This document shows positions 33,522-42,317 of a stretch of 64,000 nt of DNA, piece by piece. Both the position numbers and the translations under genes were made by a program. Under the pieces are notes generated by a model. That model did not search any database, had not been told where the DNA came from, and saw nothing but the letters and a program-made list of their open reading frames with translations. The DNA is from Cellulomonas sp. KH9 (lineage in GTDB: Bacteria; Actinomycetota; Actinomycetes; Actinomycetales; Cellulomonadaceae): positions 831,749 to 895,748 of the forward strand of contig NZ_FOSE01000001.1 of NCBI RefSeq assembly GCF_900114185.1, written 5' to 3'. The stretch's first letter is position 1. Each line of letters opens with the position of its first letter.

Positions 33522-33998
33522 TCAGCAGCGCGGGGCGGGCTCGTCGATCCGCGGTGTCGACGCGCCGGCGGCCGGGTAGATCCGCGTGATCGACAGGACG
33601 GCCGTCGTGCTGGTCGGGTTGGTCACCTGGTGCGGCCCGACCTCGGTGAACGCGTCGCCGGGCCCGAACCGCTGCGACGTGCAGCCGCTCTGCCGGACGA
33701 CCTCGCCCGACCGGACCACGACCACGACGATCCCCGGGTGCGAGTGCCAGCCGGAGAAGGCGCCCGGCGGGTAGGTGAGGTCGAAGGTCGTGACGTCGGT
33801 GGGCCCGTGGCTCATGAGCCGCACGCCGTCCTGCTGGACCTTGAGGACGCCGCGGCCCTCGCTGCCGTCCAGCCGGCCGGTCACGGAGTCGGTGGTGACG
33901 GTGGTGCCGGAGCCGGGCGTGCCGACGGCTGCGGTGACGATCGTGACGGTGCCGACGGCGACGAGCGCGCCGGCGGTGAGGACGGGACGAAGACGCAT
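33522..33998 (-). CDS. Exported cupin-domain protein
   Basis: A 158-residue protein with an N-terminal signal/anchor (TAGALVAVGTVTIVTAAVG) and one cupin barrel. FDLTYPPGAFSGWHSHPGIV contains the G(x)5HxH-type first cupin motif, and RFGPGDAFTEVGPHQVTNP the second. The His residues should bind a metal. Substrate unknown. ATG 33996-33998 with AAGGAGG at 8 nt. The 288 bases before the ABC gene hold nothing I can name. Confidence 0.8.
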   Translation of the reverse strand: MRLRPVLTAGALVAVGTVTIVTAAVGTPGSGTTVTTDSVTGRLDGSEGRGVLKVQQDGVRLMSHGPTDVTTFDLTYPPGAFSGWHSHPGIVVVVVRSGEVVRQSGCTSQRFGPGDAFTEVGPHQVTNPTSTTAVLSITRIYPAAGASTPRIDEPAPRC

Positions 33999-34286
33999 GG
34001 CGGTGCCTCCTTGCGGATCACGGCGTACGCCACGGGCGCGCGCGACGACGTCGGCGGGCGCGTGCGCGGCGGGACTGACGGCGGCGCGGGCCCGGCCCGT
34101 GCGCCGTGGCGGCGCCGTGCGGCGTCGCGGACGTCGCGGCGGACCGCGACCGCGCGGCCGTGCGCGGAGCACGGCCCTCCGGGAACGCTCCTCCTGCGCG
34201 GATCGGACCGTCAAGACCTGCGCGTCACCGTCCCCGGTCGCGCGGGCGCCCGCGCTGCGTCGCGTCGGCGCGGCGCGCGCACCCGG

Positions 34287-36212
34287 TCACTCCCGCCCCA
34301 TCGCCCCCGCGTCCAGCAACCGGCGGTACCCGCCGCCGGCCACCGCGGCGAGCTCGTCGTGCGGGCCCTCCTGGGCGACGCGGCCGTGCTCCAGGACGAC
34401 GATGCGGTCGGCGTCGCGGACGGTGGACAGCCGGTGCGCGATCATCACGACCCCGGCGCCGTCGAACAGCGTGGACATCGCGGCGCGGACGTGCCGCTCG
34501 GTCGCGGTGTCCAGGTGGGCGGTCGGCTCGTCGAGCACGACGAGGGCGGGGCGCCGGAGCGCGGCGCGGGCGATGGCGAGGCGCTGGCGCTCGCCCCCGG
34601 ACAGGCGGTGCCCCTTCTCGCCGATGACCGCGTCGAGGCCGTCGTCGAGGCCGCGGACCAGGTCACCGAGGGCCACCTGCTCGCACACCGCGAGGAGCTC
34701 CTCGTCGGTGGCGTCGGGGCGTGCGTACCGCAGGTTCTCCCGCACGGAGGCGTGCAGCACGTACGGGTCCTGCGGGATGTACGCGATCAGGCCGGCGCGC
34801 TGCTGCTCGTCCAGGTCGGCCAGCGGCCGGCCGTCGACCTCGACGACACCGCTGTCCGCGTCGACGAGACCGGCGATCACGGTGGCCAGCGTCGACTTGC
34901 CGGCGCCCGACGACCCCACCACGGCGACGACCTCACCGCGTCCCACCGTCAGGTCGATCCCGTCGAGGGCGTCGCCCGTCCCCTCGCGGCCTCCACCGAC
35001 GTGCCGCACGCCGTCGTCGCCGGACAGGCCGACCATCGGCAGCCACGGGATGGACAGCGCGTCGCCGGCGTGGGACAGCCCGTCGATCGAGTACGCCGAC
35101 ACCGGCGGGTACCGGAACCGCAGGTCGCGCGTGCGCAGGGCAGGCGTCGCGCCCGTCCGCCCACCTGCGGCCGTCGCGTCGCCCGGCGCGGTGCCGGCCG
35201 TTCCCGGTGCCCGGGCGCCGTCAGGGCGTTCGCGCGTCGGCCGGGCGGCCAGCACCGCCTCGACCCGGTCGAGCGCGATCGACGAGCGCATCCGGGGGTA
35301 GCGGGTGTTGAGCAGCCGCTGCACGGGTGCCTGGAGCTGCTGCAGGTAGAGCACGATGAGGATGACGCTGCCGACGGTCACGTCCTGCTCCGTCACGAGC
35401 CACACGCCCATCGCCAGCGCGCCCGCGGTGATGAGCACGAACGCCGTCCCGTAGCTCGCACCCGAGGTCGCGGCGGCCCGGCTGATGCCGGTGGACAGGC
35501 CGGCCAGCGCGGCGGACCGCTCCTGGAAGGTCGCCTGCTCCCGGGCGGTCTGGCCGTTCTGCCGCGCGAGCACCGCGCCGTCGCGGCTGACGAACGTCTC
35601 GGCGGTGGACGCGAGGTCCTTGGTGACCTCGAAGGACCTGCCGATCAGCTCGTTGATCCGTGCCTCGGCCTTGCGGACGTACGCGATCGCGATCGGCACG
35701 ACGACGAGCAGCAGCACCAGGCGCGGGTCGACGAACGCGACGATGACCAGAGACGTGGCGATCGTCGTCACGCTGGACACCACCACGGGGATCACCGAGG
35801 TGTACATCTCCTCGGCGCCGTTGACGTCGTTGGTGACGCGGCTGACGACGGCGCCGGGCCGGACCGTCGTGTAGAAGTGGATCGGCATCGTGGTCAGGCG
35901 CCGGAACATCGCCGAGCGCAGGTCCGCGATGACCCGGCCCGCGGCCGCGGTCGCCGTCACGCTCGCGGCCCACGTCGACCACACGCCGAGCAGCCCCAGC
36001 CCCGCCATCGCGGCGATCTGCCCGAAGGCCTGCGCCGTGCCGGTCCGCCCCTCGATCAGCCCGTCGACCACCGCCCGCAGCAGGAGCACCTGGAACAGCG
36101 GCGCGACACCGCCGATCACCTGGAAGACGTACGAGACGGCGAACCGTCCCCGGTGGCCGCGGACCATCGCCCGGACGTGCGGTGCGCGCGTGGCGTTGCC
36201 GGTGTGCGTCAC
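34287..36212 (-). CDS. ABC transporter, fused membrane and ATPase half-transporter
   Basis: A 641-residue type IV exporter half. Six membrane helices occupy ~30-320, with the exporter signature FYTTVRPGAVVSRVTNDVNG. The nucleotide-binding domain has Walker A VVGSSGAGKST, a Q-loop (AYIPQDPYVLHASVRENL), signature HRLSGGERQRLAIARA, Walker B ALVVLDEPTAHLD and the switch His in MIAHRLSTV. Between the A-loop (FRYPPV) and the first NBD strand (DALDGIDL) lies an unusual insert of about 42 residues containing IPWLPMVGLSGDD. GTG 36210-36212 is preceded by GAGGAG. It probably works as a homodimer. Substrate unknown. Confidence 0.9.
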   Translation of the reverse strand: MTHTGNATRAPHVRAMVRGHRGRFAVSYVFQVIGGVAPLFQVLLLRAVVDGLIEGRTGTAQAFGQIAAMAGLGLLGVWSTWAASVTATAAAGRVIADLRSAMFRRLTTMPIHFYTTVRPGAVVSRVTNDVNGAEEMYTSVIPVVVSSVTTIATSLVIVAFVDPRLVLLLVVVPIAIAYVRKAEARINELIGRSFEVTKDLASTAETFVSRDGAVLARQNGQTAREQATFQERSAALAGLSTGISRAAATSGASYGTAFVLITAGALAMGVWLVTEQDVTVGSVILIVLYLQQLQAPVQRLLNTRYPRMRSSIALDRVEAVLAARPTRERPDGARAPGTAGTAPGDATAAGGRTGATPALRTRDLRFRYPPVSAYSIDGLSHAGDALSIPWLPMVGLSGDDGVRHVGGGREGTGDALDGIDLTVGRGEVVAVVGSSGAGKSTLATVIAGLVDADSGVVEVDGRPLADLDEQQRAGLIAYIPQDPYVLHASVRENLRYARPDATDEELLAVCEQVALGDLVRGLDDGLDAVIGEKGHRLSGGERQRLAIARAALRRPALVVLDEPTAHLDTATERHVRAAMSTLFDGAGVVMIAHRLSTVRDADRIVVLEHGRVAQEGPHDELAAVAGGGYRRLLDAGAMGRE

Positions 36213-36391
36213 GATCGTGGCTCTCCTCGTCCGGACCGGGCAGCGCACGCCGCCGACCTCGCCGCTCGGCGGGACCCGGACGATAGCGCGCGAACCGGAT
36301 CCTCGGGGACCGACGGCACGATCGGGGACGGGAGCTCGCACGGCCACGCCCCGCGGGACGTCCCCGGCCGCCACGCCCCGGGGTCAGGACG

Positions 36392-37006
36392 TCACAGCAC
36401 GGCGAGCACGACGACGACCACGACCGCGATCGTCAGGAGCGCGCCACCCACGGCCAGCAACGCGCTGCGCACCGGGTGCGCGCGCCAGGACGCCAGGAAG
36501 CGCGGGTCCGCCGCACGCAGCTGGGCAGCGGTGATCGGGTGCGGGAACGCCGTCACCGGCACGCCGCGGGCCGCGAGGTCGTGCGCGAGCGCGGTGAGCT
36601 GTGCCTGGTCCCACATCGCGCCGTCCAGGTGGGCCAGCGTGCCGCGGTGACCGGCGAGCACCAGGTGGTGGGAGGTCAGCGCACCGAGCGGCATGCGGGT
36701 GACCATCGCGGCCGCCGCCACGTCGGCCGCCGCGAACCGCCGCTCGCCGACCAGCGACCGCAGGGCGTACGTGCCGTCACCGAACACGACGCGCGCGCGA
36801 CCGGCGTGCACCAGGGACAGCCGCACGCCGAGGACGACGAGGGCCAGCGCCGCACCGACGTAGGCCAGGGCCTGACCCGTGCGGCCGGCCAGGAGCATGA
36901 GCCCGCCGAGGCCGCAGCCGAGCAGCAGCGCGGGCACCAGCGCGGCGGGGATGTTCGCCCGCAGGAGTCGACGGCGTGCGTGGGGTGTCAGTGTCAGCTC
37001 GACCAC
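36392..37006 (-). CDS. Membrane protein with PH-like soluble region, hypothetical
   Basis: A 204-residue protein. Two hydrophobic segments (residues ~18-62) are followed by a soluble beta-rich stretch (ARVVFGDGTYALRSLVGERR; HHLVLAGHRGTLAHLDGAMW) and a C-terminal helix SALLAVGGALLTIAVVVVVV. The start is GTG 37004-37006. No family is firmly recognised. The 260 bases upstream to the VWA gene show no clear element. Confidence 0.65.
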   Translation of the reverse strand: MVELTLTPHARRRLLRANIPAALVPALLLGCGLGGLMLLAGRTGQALAYVGAALALVVLGVRLSLVHAGRARVVFGDGTYALRSLVGERRFAAADVAAAAMVTRMPLGALTSHHLVLAGHRGTLAHLDGAMWDQAQLTALAHDLAARGVPVTAFPHPITAAQLRAADPRFLASWRAHPVRSALLAVGGALLTIAVVVVVVLAVL

Positions 37007-37268
37007 GGTCGTATCGTGCCCGCGGGCCGCGGCACGTGCCCGGCGGCGGTCGGGTGAACATCTGCGACGGACCTCAGGTCGTTCCGGCGCCCCCAGAGAA
37101 TCGTCGAGAAATCACCCGGGAACGACGGGGAAATCGGCGTGCGGCGCCGACCGGACCGCTAAGCACCTCTCGGCCGTTACCCGACCGGGACGTTCGCGTG
37201 ACCCTCCCGTGCTGGCCAGAGCGGTGCACCGGTCGCCAGGATTCAAGCCTCACAGCGGAGGCGAAATG

Positions 37269-38867
37269 ATGCGCAATTGGTCGTCGAGGAGTGCCCTTCC
37301 CGTGTCGGCGCGGCGTTCTGGAACGCGCCGCCCGACGGCTGCGTCCGCGGCGGTCTGCGCCGCGCTCGCCCTTTCCCTGCTCGCCGCGTGCTCCGCCGAC
37401 GGCATGAGCGACGCCGCGTACGAGGGGGCGACGCTCGAGGACGTGCCCGCCCCCGAGGAGTGGCGCGAGGTCCCGCCGGGCGGCGAGGAGTACGACGACT
37501 CCCCGGAACAGCCGTTCCAGGACGTGGCCGCGAGCCCGCTGTCCACGTTCGCCTCCGACGTCGACACCGCCTCCTACAGCAACCTGCGCCGCCAGCTCCG
37601 CGACGGCCTGTCGCCGCAGGGTGTGCGGATCGAGGAGCTCGTCAACTACTTCGACTACGACTATCCGGCGCCGGCACCCGGGGCGGACGACCCGTTCACC
37701 GTCACGACGCAGGTCGCCGACGCCCCGTGGGCGTCGGACCACCGGCTCGCGATGATCGGTGTGCAGGCCACGGACGCGACGCCCACCCGCGCCGGCAACA
37801 ACATCGTGTTCCTGCTCGACGTGTCCGGCTCGATGTCCGCACCCGACAAGCTGCCGCTCCTCGCCGAGTCGTTCTCGCTGCTGGTGGAGCGCCTGGGGGA
37901 GGACGACACCGTCTCGATCGTCACCTACGCCGGCAGCGACGAGGTGCTCGCCGACTCGGTGCCGGGCGACCGCCACGACGAGCTGGTGGGGATCCTGCGC
38001 GAGCTGCGCGCGGGAGGGTCGACGGCCGGGGCGGCGGGTCTGCAGACCGCGTACGAGCTGGCCACCGAGAACTTCGTCGAGGGCGGGAACAACCGCGTGG
38101 TGCTGGCGACAGACGGTGACTTCAACGTCGGGCCGTACGGCCCGGACGAGCTGACCGAGCTCATCGAGCAGCACGCCCGCACCGGGGTCTACATCTCGGT
38201 GCTCGGCTTCGGCATGGGCAACCTCAAGGACAGCACGATGGAGGCGATCGCCGACCACGGCAACGGCAACTACGCGTACATCGACACGCTCGACGAGGCC
38301 CGCAAGGTGCTGGTCGACGAGTTCGACTCGACGATGTTCGTCGTCGCGCAGGACCTCAAGCTGCAGGTCGAGTTCAACCCTGCGACCGTCGCGCGCTACC
38401 GGCTGCTCGGGTACGACAACCGCCGCCTGGCGGACGAGGACTTCGCCGACGACACCAAGGACGCGGGCGACGTGGGCGCCGGCCACTCGGTGACCGCGTT
38501 CTACGAGCTGGTCCCGGCGGACGGTGAGGTGGGGAGCGACGACCTGACCTACCAGGACGTCGAGGCGGGCGACTCCGACGACTTCCTGAGCGTGCGCGTG
38601 CGCTACAAGCAGCCGGGCGCGTCCGAGAGCACCGAGGTCGTGTACCCCGCCGGGGCCGACGCCTACACGCGGACGCCCAGCGCCGACTTCCGGTTCGCCT
38701 CCGCGGTCGCCGAGTTCGGGCTGGCGGTGACCCGCTCGCAGCACGCCGAGGGTGCCGACCCGCGCCGCGCACGGGAGCGCGCCGAGTCGGCCCTGGGGGA
38801 GGACCGGTACGGTCTGCGCGCGGAGTTCGTCTCCCTGGTCGACGCGTACGAGCGGGTGGCCGGCTGA
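37269..38867 (+). CDS. VWA-domain lipoprotein of the YfbK family
   Basis: A 532-residue exported lipoprotein with lipobox LLAAC (Cys41). An N-terminal YfbK-type region (STFASDVDTASYSNLRRQLR, IEELVNYFDYDY) is followed by a von Willebrand A domain. Its MIDAS motif is FLLDVSGSMSAPDKLPL, with further ligands around GGSTAGAAGL and LATDGDFNVG. A C-terminal family domain (AFYELVPADG, RVRYKQPG) completes it. MIDAS domains bind protein partners through a divalent metal. ATG 37269 has GGAGG at 7 nt. ATG 37266 is also in frame. Confidence 0.9.
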   Translation: MRNWSSRSALPVSARRSGTRRPTAASAAVCAALALSLLAACSADGMSDAAYEGATLEDVPAPEEWREVPPGGEEYDDSPEQPFQDVAASPLSTFASDVDTASYSNLRRQLRDGLSPQGVRIEELVNYFDYDYPAPAPGADDPFTVTTQVADAPWASDHRLAMIGVQATDATPTRAGNNIVFLLDVSGSMSAPDKLPLLAESFSLLVERLGEDDTVSIVTYAGSDEVLADSVPGDRHDELVGILRELRAGGSTAGAAGLQTAYELATENFVEGGNNRVVLATDGDFNVGPYGPDELTELIEQHARTGVYISVLGFGMGNLKDSTMEAIADHGNGNYAYIDTLDEARKVLVDEFDSTMFVVAQDLKLQVEFNPATVARYRLLGYDNRRLADEDFADDTKDAGDVGAGHSVTAFYELVPADGEVGSDDLTYQDVEAGDSDDFLSVRVRYKQPGASESTEVVYPAGADAYTRTPSADFRFASAVAEFGLAVTRSQHAEGADPRRARERAESALGEDRYGLRAEFVSLVDAYERVAG

Positions 38868-38910
38868 CGCGCGCGGGCGGGCGGCGGCGGAGCGGCAGGA
38901 GGGCGGTGCG

Positions 38911-39453
38911 GTGACGGACGGCGACGGCGGTACGGGCCCGGTCGACGACCTGCGCCGCGCGGTGGCGGTGCGGGCCGGTGCGGACCTGGTCGTCGAGGCG
39001 ACCGCCCACGGGTTCACGGTCGGGCACCGTCGGCCCGTGGTCGCGCCCGGTCCGGCGGGCTCCCGGTCCGCCACCGACGTCGCGGCGGTCGTACGGTGCG
39101 ACCCGGGGCGGATGACCTACACCCTCGAGGACCGGGTTCGTCGTGGCACGGCCTCGCGCGGCGGCGGCGCCGGCTCGACGGGCGCGTTCCGTGGCCGGGC
39201 GGCCGGCGCGGCCGCGGTGAGCGTCTACGGGCGTCGTGCCGACGGGTCGTGGGGGCGTCTGAGCCGCACGCGGCAGGCGCCCTCGCGGCTGCACCGGGCG
39301 GTACGTGACGCCGCCACGGACCTGGGCTGGCGGGAGAAGGACCCCGTGTCGGTCGTGGTGGCCAAGGTCGCCGCCGGCGTCGCCCTGGGCGGCGGCCTGC
39401 TGGGCGGCGTGGTCGTCGCGGTGCTCGCGCTCGCGGGGGCGCTGCCCGGGTAG
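38911..39453 (+). CDS. Hypothetical protein with C-terminal membrane helix
   Basis: A 180-residue protein. The soluble N-terminal part has a beta-rich segment (AAVVRCDPGRMTYTLEDRVR) and the C-terminus is a Gly-rich hydrophobic helix (VALGGGLLGGVVVAVLALAG), so it is probably tail-anchored. GTG 38911 follows AGGAGGG at 6 nt. It lies 43 bases after the VWA gene in the same direction and may be co-transcribed. No family recognised. Confidence 0.65.
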   Translation: MTDGDGGTGPVDDLRRAVAVRAGADLVVEATAHGFTVGHRRPVVAPGPAGSRSATDVAAVVRCDPGRMTYTLEDRVRRGTASRGGGAGSTGAFRGRAAGAAAVSVYGRRADGSWGRLSRTRQAPSRLHRAVRDAATDLGWREKDPVSVVVAKVAAGVALGGGLLGGVVVAVLALAGALPG

Positions 39454-39611
39454 CGGCGCGCCGGGCCGCGGGCGGGTCCCGTGCAGCGAACGCCGCGCGT
39501 CCGGCCTCCGACAACGCTGCCCACGTCAAGCTCAACGAGCGGAACCGCGCGGACGCGCGGCGCCTCGGCCCCCGTCCCCGCTCACGCCGTCGGCACCCGC
39601 CGACGGAGACG

Positions 39612-40367
39612 TCAGCGTGCGGCGAGCACCTCCGTCGGCGGTGCCTCGGCCGCCGCCGCGGGTGACTGCAGGCGGCGCACCGACCGCTGCTGGTCGGCCC
39701 GGGCGACGAGCAGCGCCGCGACCCCGGCGGCGAACACGACCCCCGACGCCGCCAGCGCGACGGGGCCGTCGGTCACGCGCAGCACCGCCGCGCCCAGCGC
39801 GGCACCCGCGCCCATGGCGACGATCGCGAACGTCCGGTGCCGCCACTGGGCCCCCGTCTGGCGCCCGCCGCCGAGGCGGCTCTCCCGCGTGACGTTGGCG
39901 AGCGTGCTGGTGACGACGACCGTGGTGATGTCGGTGTTGCCCACCGGCTTGACCGCCGCGACCTGTGCGCCCATGAGCGCGGCGAGCACGGCGGTGAGGC
40001 TGATCTGACCCGGGGCGGCCAGCTCGCCGACCGCGGCCCACACCCCGACGAGCACGAACACCAGGGCCGTCCCGGCGGCCAGGAGCCACGCGCTGCGGGT
40101 CGGCAGGCCCACGGGGTGCCCGCGGCGCACGAGCCGCCCGCCGACGACGGACCCGAGCGCGAACCCCAGGAGCGCGAACGCGTTGTTGAGCAGCGGGATG
40201 TCGGGCACGCCGACCAGCGCGAAGGCCAGGAACAGCACGTTGCCGGTCATGTTGCCGGTGAAGACGCCGTCCAGGGCGAGGAAGCTCACGGCGTCGATGG
40301 CACCGGTCGCGGCGGTCAGGAGCAGCAGGCCGGAGGTGTACAGGCCGACGGTGGTGGGGCGGCGCAT
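39612..40367 (-). CDS. YoaK/DUF1275-family membrane protein
   Basis: A 251-residue protein with six or seven membrane helices. TGAIDAVSFLALDGVFTGNM, TGNVLFLAFALVG and MGAQVAAVKPVGNTDITTVV are the DUF1275 signatures. Transport or membrane function is presumed, but the family is not characterised. ATG 40365-40367 shares one base with the stop of the upstream GntR gene, so the two are coupled and probably both belong to the FadR-type regulon. Confidence 0.85.
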   Translation of the reverse strand: MRRPTTVGLYTSGLLLLTAATGAIDAVSFLALDGVFTGNMTGNVLFLAFALVGVPDIPLLNNAFALLGFALGSVVGGRLVRRGHPVGLPTRSAWLLAAGTALVFVLVGVWAAVGELAAPGQISLTAVLAALMGAQVAAVKPVGNTDITTVVVTSTLANVTRESRLGGGRQTGAQWRHRTFAIVAMGAGAALGAAVLRVTDGPVALAASGVVFAAGVAALLVARADQQRSVRRLQSPAAAAEAPPTEVLAAR

Positions 40368-41062
40368 CAGGCGTCCTTCAGCTGGGTGTGGATGTCGGTC
40401 AGGTGCTCGCGCATCGCCGCGGTCGCGGCGTCGGCGTCGTGCGCCTCCACCGCGTCGTAGATCGACTGGTGCCCGGCGAGCGAGCGCGCGCGGGCGGCCT
40501 TGGTGGCGTGGGAGCGACGGCGCACGGGCAGGGTCCAGTCGGCCATGAGCCCGTGCAGGGTGGTGAGCAGCGGGTTGCGGGCCGCCTGGGCGAGCAGCAG
40601 GTGGAACTCCAGGTCCAGCTCGACCGAGCGCGCGGCGCTGAGCGGACCCTGGGAGGCGTCGAGGACGTCGTGCAGCTGCAGGAGGTTCGCGGACGTGGCC
40701 CGGCGGGCGGCGAGCCCGGCCACGGACGGCTCGACGATGAGCCGCAGCTCGGCGGCGTCGGCGCTCGCGTCGCCGCTCGTCCCCGCGTTCAGGCCCTCGA
40801 GGTCGCGCTGCTCGGCCGACGGCTCGACGACCACGGTGCCGCGGCCCGGCCGGCGCTCGACGAGGTGCTTCGACTCGAGCTCGAACATCGCCTCGCGCAG
40901 CGACGCGCGGGAGACGGCGAGCTGCTCGGCGAGCTCCCGCTCACCCGGGAGCCGCTGCCCGGGGGCCAGCTCGCCGGTGGCGATGAGGCGTTCCAGGTGT
41001 GCGGCGAGGGTGGCCGAGATGGTGGGTGACCTGCGCGCCAACGGCGGGACCGGTGTCGTCAC
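40367..41062 (-). CDS. FadR-subfamily GntR transcriptional regulator
   Basis: A 231-residue regulator. The winged helix LERLIATGELAPGQRLPGER, ELAEQLAVSRASLREAMFEL is followed by the all-helical FCD domain (RLIVEPSVAGLAARRAT; LDLEFHLLLAQAARNPLLTT; HQSIYDAVEAHDADAATAAM), which holds the Asp/His metal-ligand pattern of the family. The GTG at 41060-41062 has AAGGAG upstream. Two TGGTCTGACC-type dyads lie between it and the divergent transporter/amidase operon, its likely targets. Confidence 0.9.
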   Translation of the reverse strand: MTTPVPPLARRSPTISATLAAHLERLIATGELAPGQRLPGERELAEQLAVSRASLREAMFELESKHLVERRPGRGTVVVEPSAEQRDLEGLNAGTSGDASADAAELRLIVEPSVAGLAARRATSANLLQLHDVLDASQGPLSAARSVELDLEFHLLLAQAARNPLLTTLHGLMADWTLPVRRRSHATKAARARSLAGHQSIYDAVEAHDADAATAAMREHLTDIHTQLKDA

Positions 41063-41131
41063 GAGGGTGCTCCTTCGGTGGCCGTCGTCGATGCGGGGAG
41101 TGTGCGTACCGGCACGCTAGCAACGCGATCC

Positions 41132-41148
41132 GGTCAGATGGTCTGACC
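41132..41148. promoter_or_regulatory. FadR/GntR-type operator 1
   Basis: GGTCAGA-TGG-TCTGACC is a perfect 17-bp dyad and contains TGGT-CTG-ACC, close to the TGGTnnnACCA form typical of FadR-subfamily operators. It lies 70 nt upstream of the gntR-type start. Confidence 0.7.
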
Positions 41149-41244
41149 AATGTTTCGCCCTGGGTCGACTCGGTAAACAGTGTGTTTCCAGGTCCGGGAT
41201 GCCGGTTTCCGCCCCCCGGTGCGCGTCTACGTTCATGCCTCATC

Positions 41245-41261
41245 GGTCAGACCATCCGACC
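41245..41261. promoter_or_regulatory. FadR/GntR-type operator 2
   Basis: GGTCAGA-CCA-TCCGACC repeats operator 1 with one mismatch in the second arm and the complementary centre. It lies 84 nt before the binding-protein gene. The pair flanks the divergent promoters. Confidence 0.7.
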
Positions 41262-41344
41262 GAGAGACACCAACGGCGGCGTCGCGGCCCCGCCTGTTCG
41301 GTGGGTCCCCGGCGCCGGTGCCCAGCGACTGGAAGGCACCCGCG

Positions 41345-42271
41345 ATGCGCACCACGAAGAACTCCCGTACGGCAGTCCTCACCACCGGAGCGGTCGCCGC
41401 GCTGCTCGCCCTGACGGCGTGCGCAGGCTCCAGCTCGGCCGCCGAGGGCGCCGGCGAGGTCACCTACCCCGAGCTCGCCGACTCCGCCGCGTGCGTCGAG
41501 CTGCGCGAGCAGAACCCCGACCTGGTGGGCACGACCAAGACCAACGCGCTCAACCCGCACACCCCCGGCTACGAGGTCGTCAACCCCGAGAACCCCGACG
41601 AGTTCATGGGCTTCGACATCGACCTCGGCGACGCCATCGGCGACTGCCTGGGCTTCGACGTCGACTACCTGCCGGTCGGGTTCTCCGAGCTCGTGCCCAC
41701 GGTCGCCAGCGGCCAGGCCGACTGGATCATCTCCAACCTGTACGCCACCGAGGAGCGCGCCCACGGCGGCGTCGACTTCATCAGCTACTCCAAGGTCTTC
41801 GACGGGATCCTCGTGACCACGGGCAACCCGCAGGGCATCACCGGCATCGACACCTCGCTGTGCGGCACCACCGTCGCCCTGAACAAGGGGTACGTCGAGG
41901 TCCCGCTGGTCGAGGCGCTGGTCCCCGAGTGCGAGGCCGCCGGCCTCGAGGCGCCCACGGTCAGCCTCTTCGACTCCAGCGCCGACTGCGTGCAGGCGAT
42001 CCTCGCCGGCCGCGCCGACGCCTACATCAACGACGTCAACACCGTGCGCGGCTACGTCGCGCAGCACCCGGACGACCTCGACACCGCCGAGACCGTGATG
42101 CTCGACTACGAGATCGGCATCGGCGTCCTGCAGGGCGACCACGCCTTCCGTGACGCCGTCCAGGCCGCGCTCGTCGAGATCCAGGACTCCGGCCTGCAGG
42201 ACGAGCTGGCGGGCAAGTGGTCCCTCGACGAGAACGCGCTGGCCGAGCCCACCGTGCTGAGCGTCGGCTGA
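41345..42271 (+). CDS. Amino-acid-type ABC transporter substrate-binding lipoprotein
   Basis: A 308-residue extracellular binding protein (SBP_bac_3 type). Lipobox LTAC with Cys26. The mature part contains GFDIDLGDAIGDCLGFDVDY, FSELVPTVASGQADWIISNL and SSADCVQAILAGRADAYIND, the usual polar-amino-acid binding fold. At least five Cys remain in the mature protein, more than usual for this family. It has GGAAGG upstream. First gene of a four-gene operon with the fused permease-ATPase, RidA and amidohydrolase genes. The ligand is probably an amino-acid-like or amide compound. Confidence 0.9.
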   Translation: MRTTKNSRTAVLTTGAVAALLALTACAGSSSAAEGAGEVTYPELADSAACVELREQNPDLVGTTKTNALNPHTPGYEVVNPENPDEFMGFDIDLGDAIGDCLGFDVDYLPVGFSELVPTVASGQADWIISNLYATEERAHGGVDFISYSKVFDGILVTTGNPQGITGIDTSLCGTTVALNKGYVEVPLVEALVPECEAAGLEAPTVSLFDSSADCVQAILAGRADAYINDVNTVRGYVAQHPDDLDTAETVMLDYEIGIGVLQGDHAFRDAVQAALVEIQDSGLQDELAGKWSLDENALAEPTVLSVG

Positions 42272-42317
42272 CCGTCGCACCGACCGAGTTGACGAGCGAC
42301 GCGAGGGCGGCCCGACC

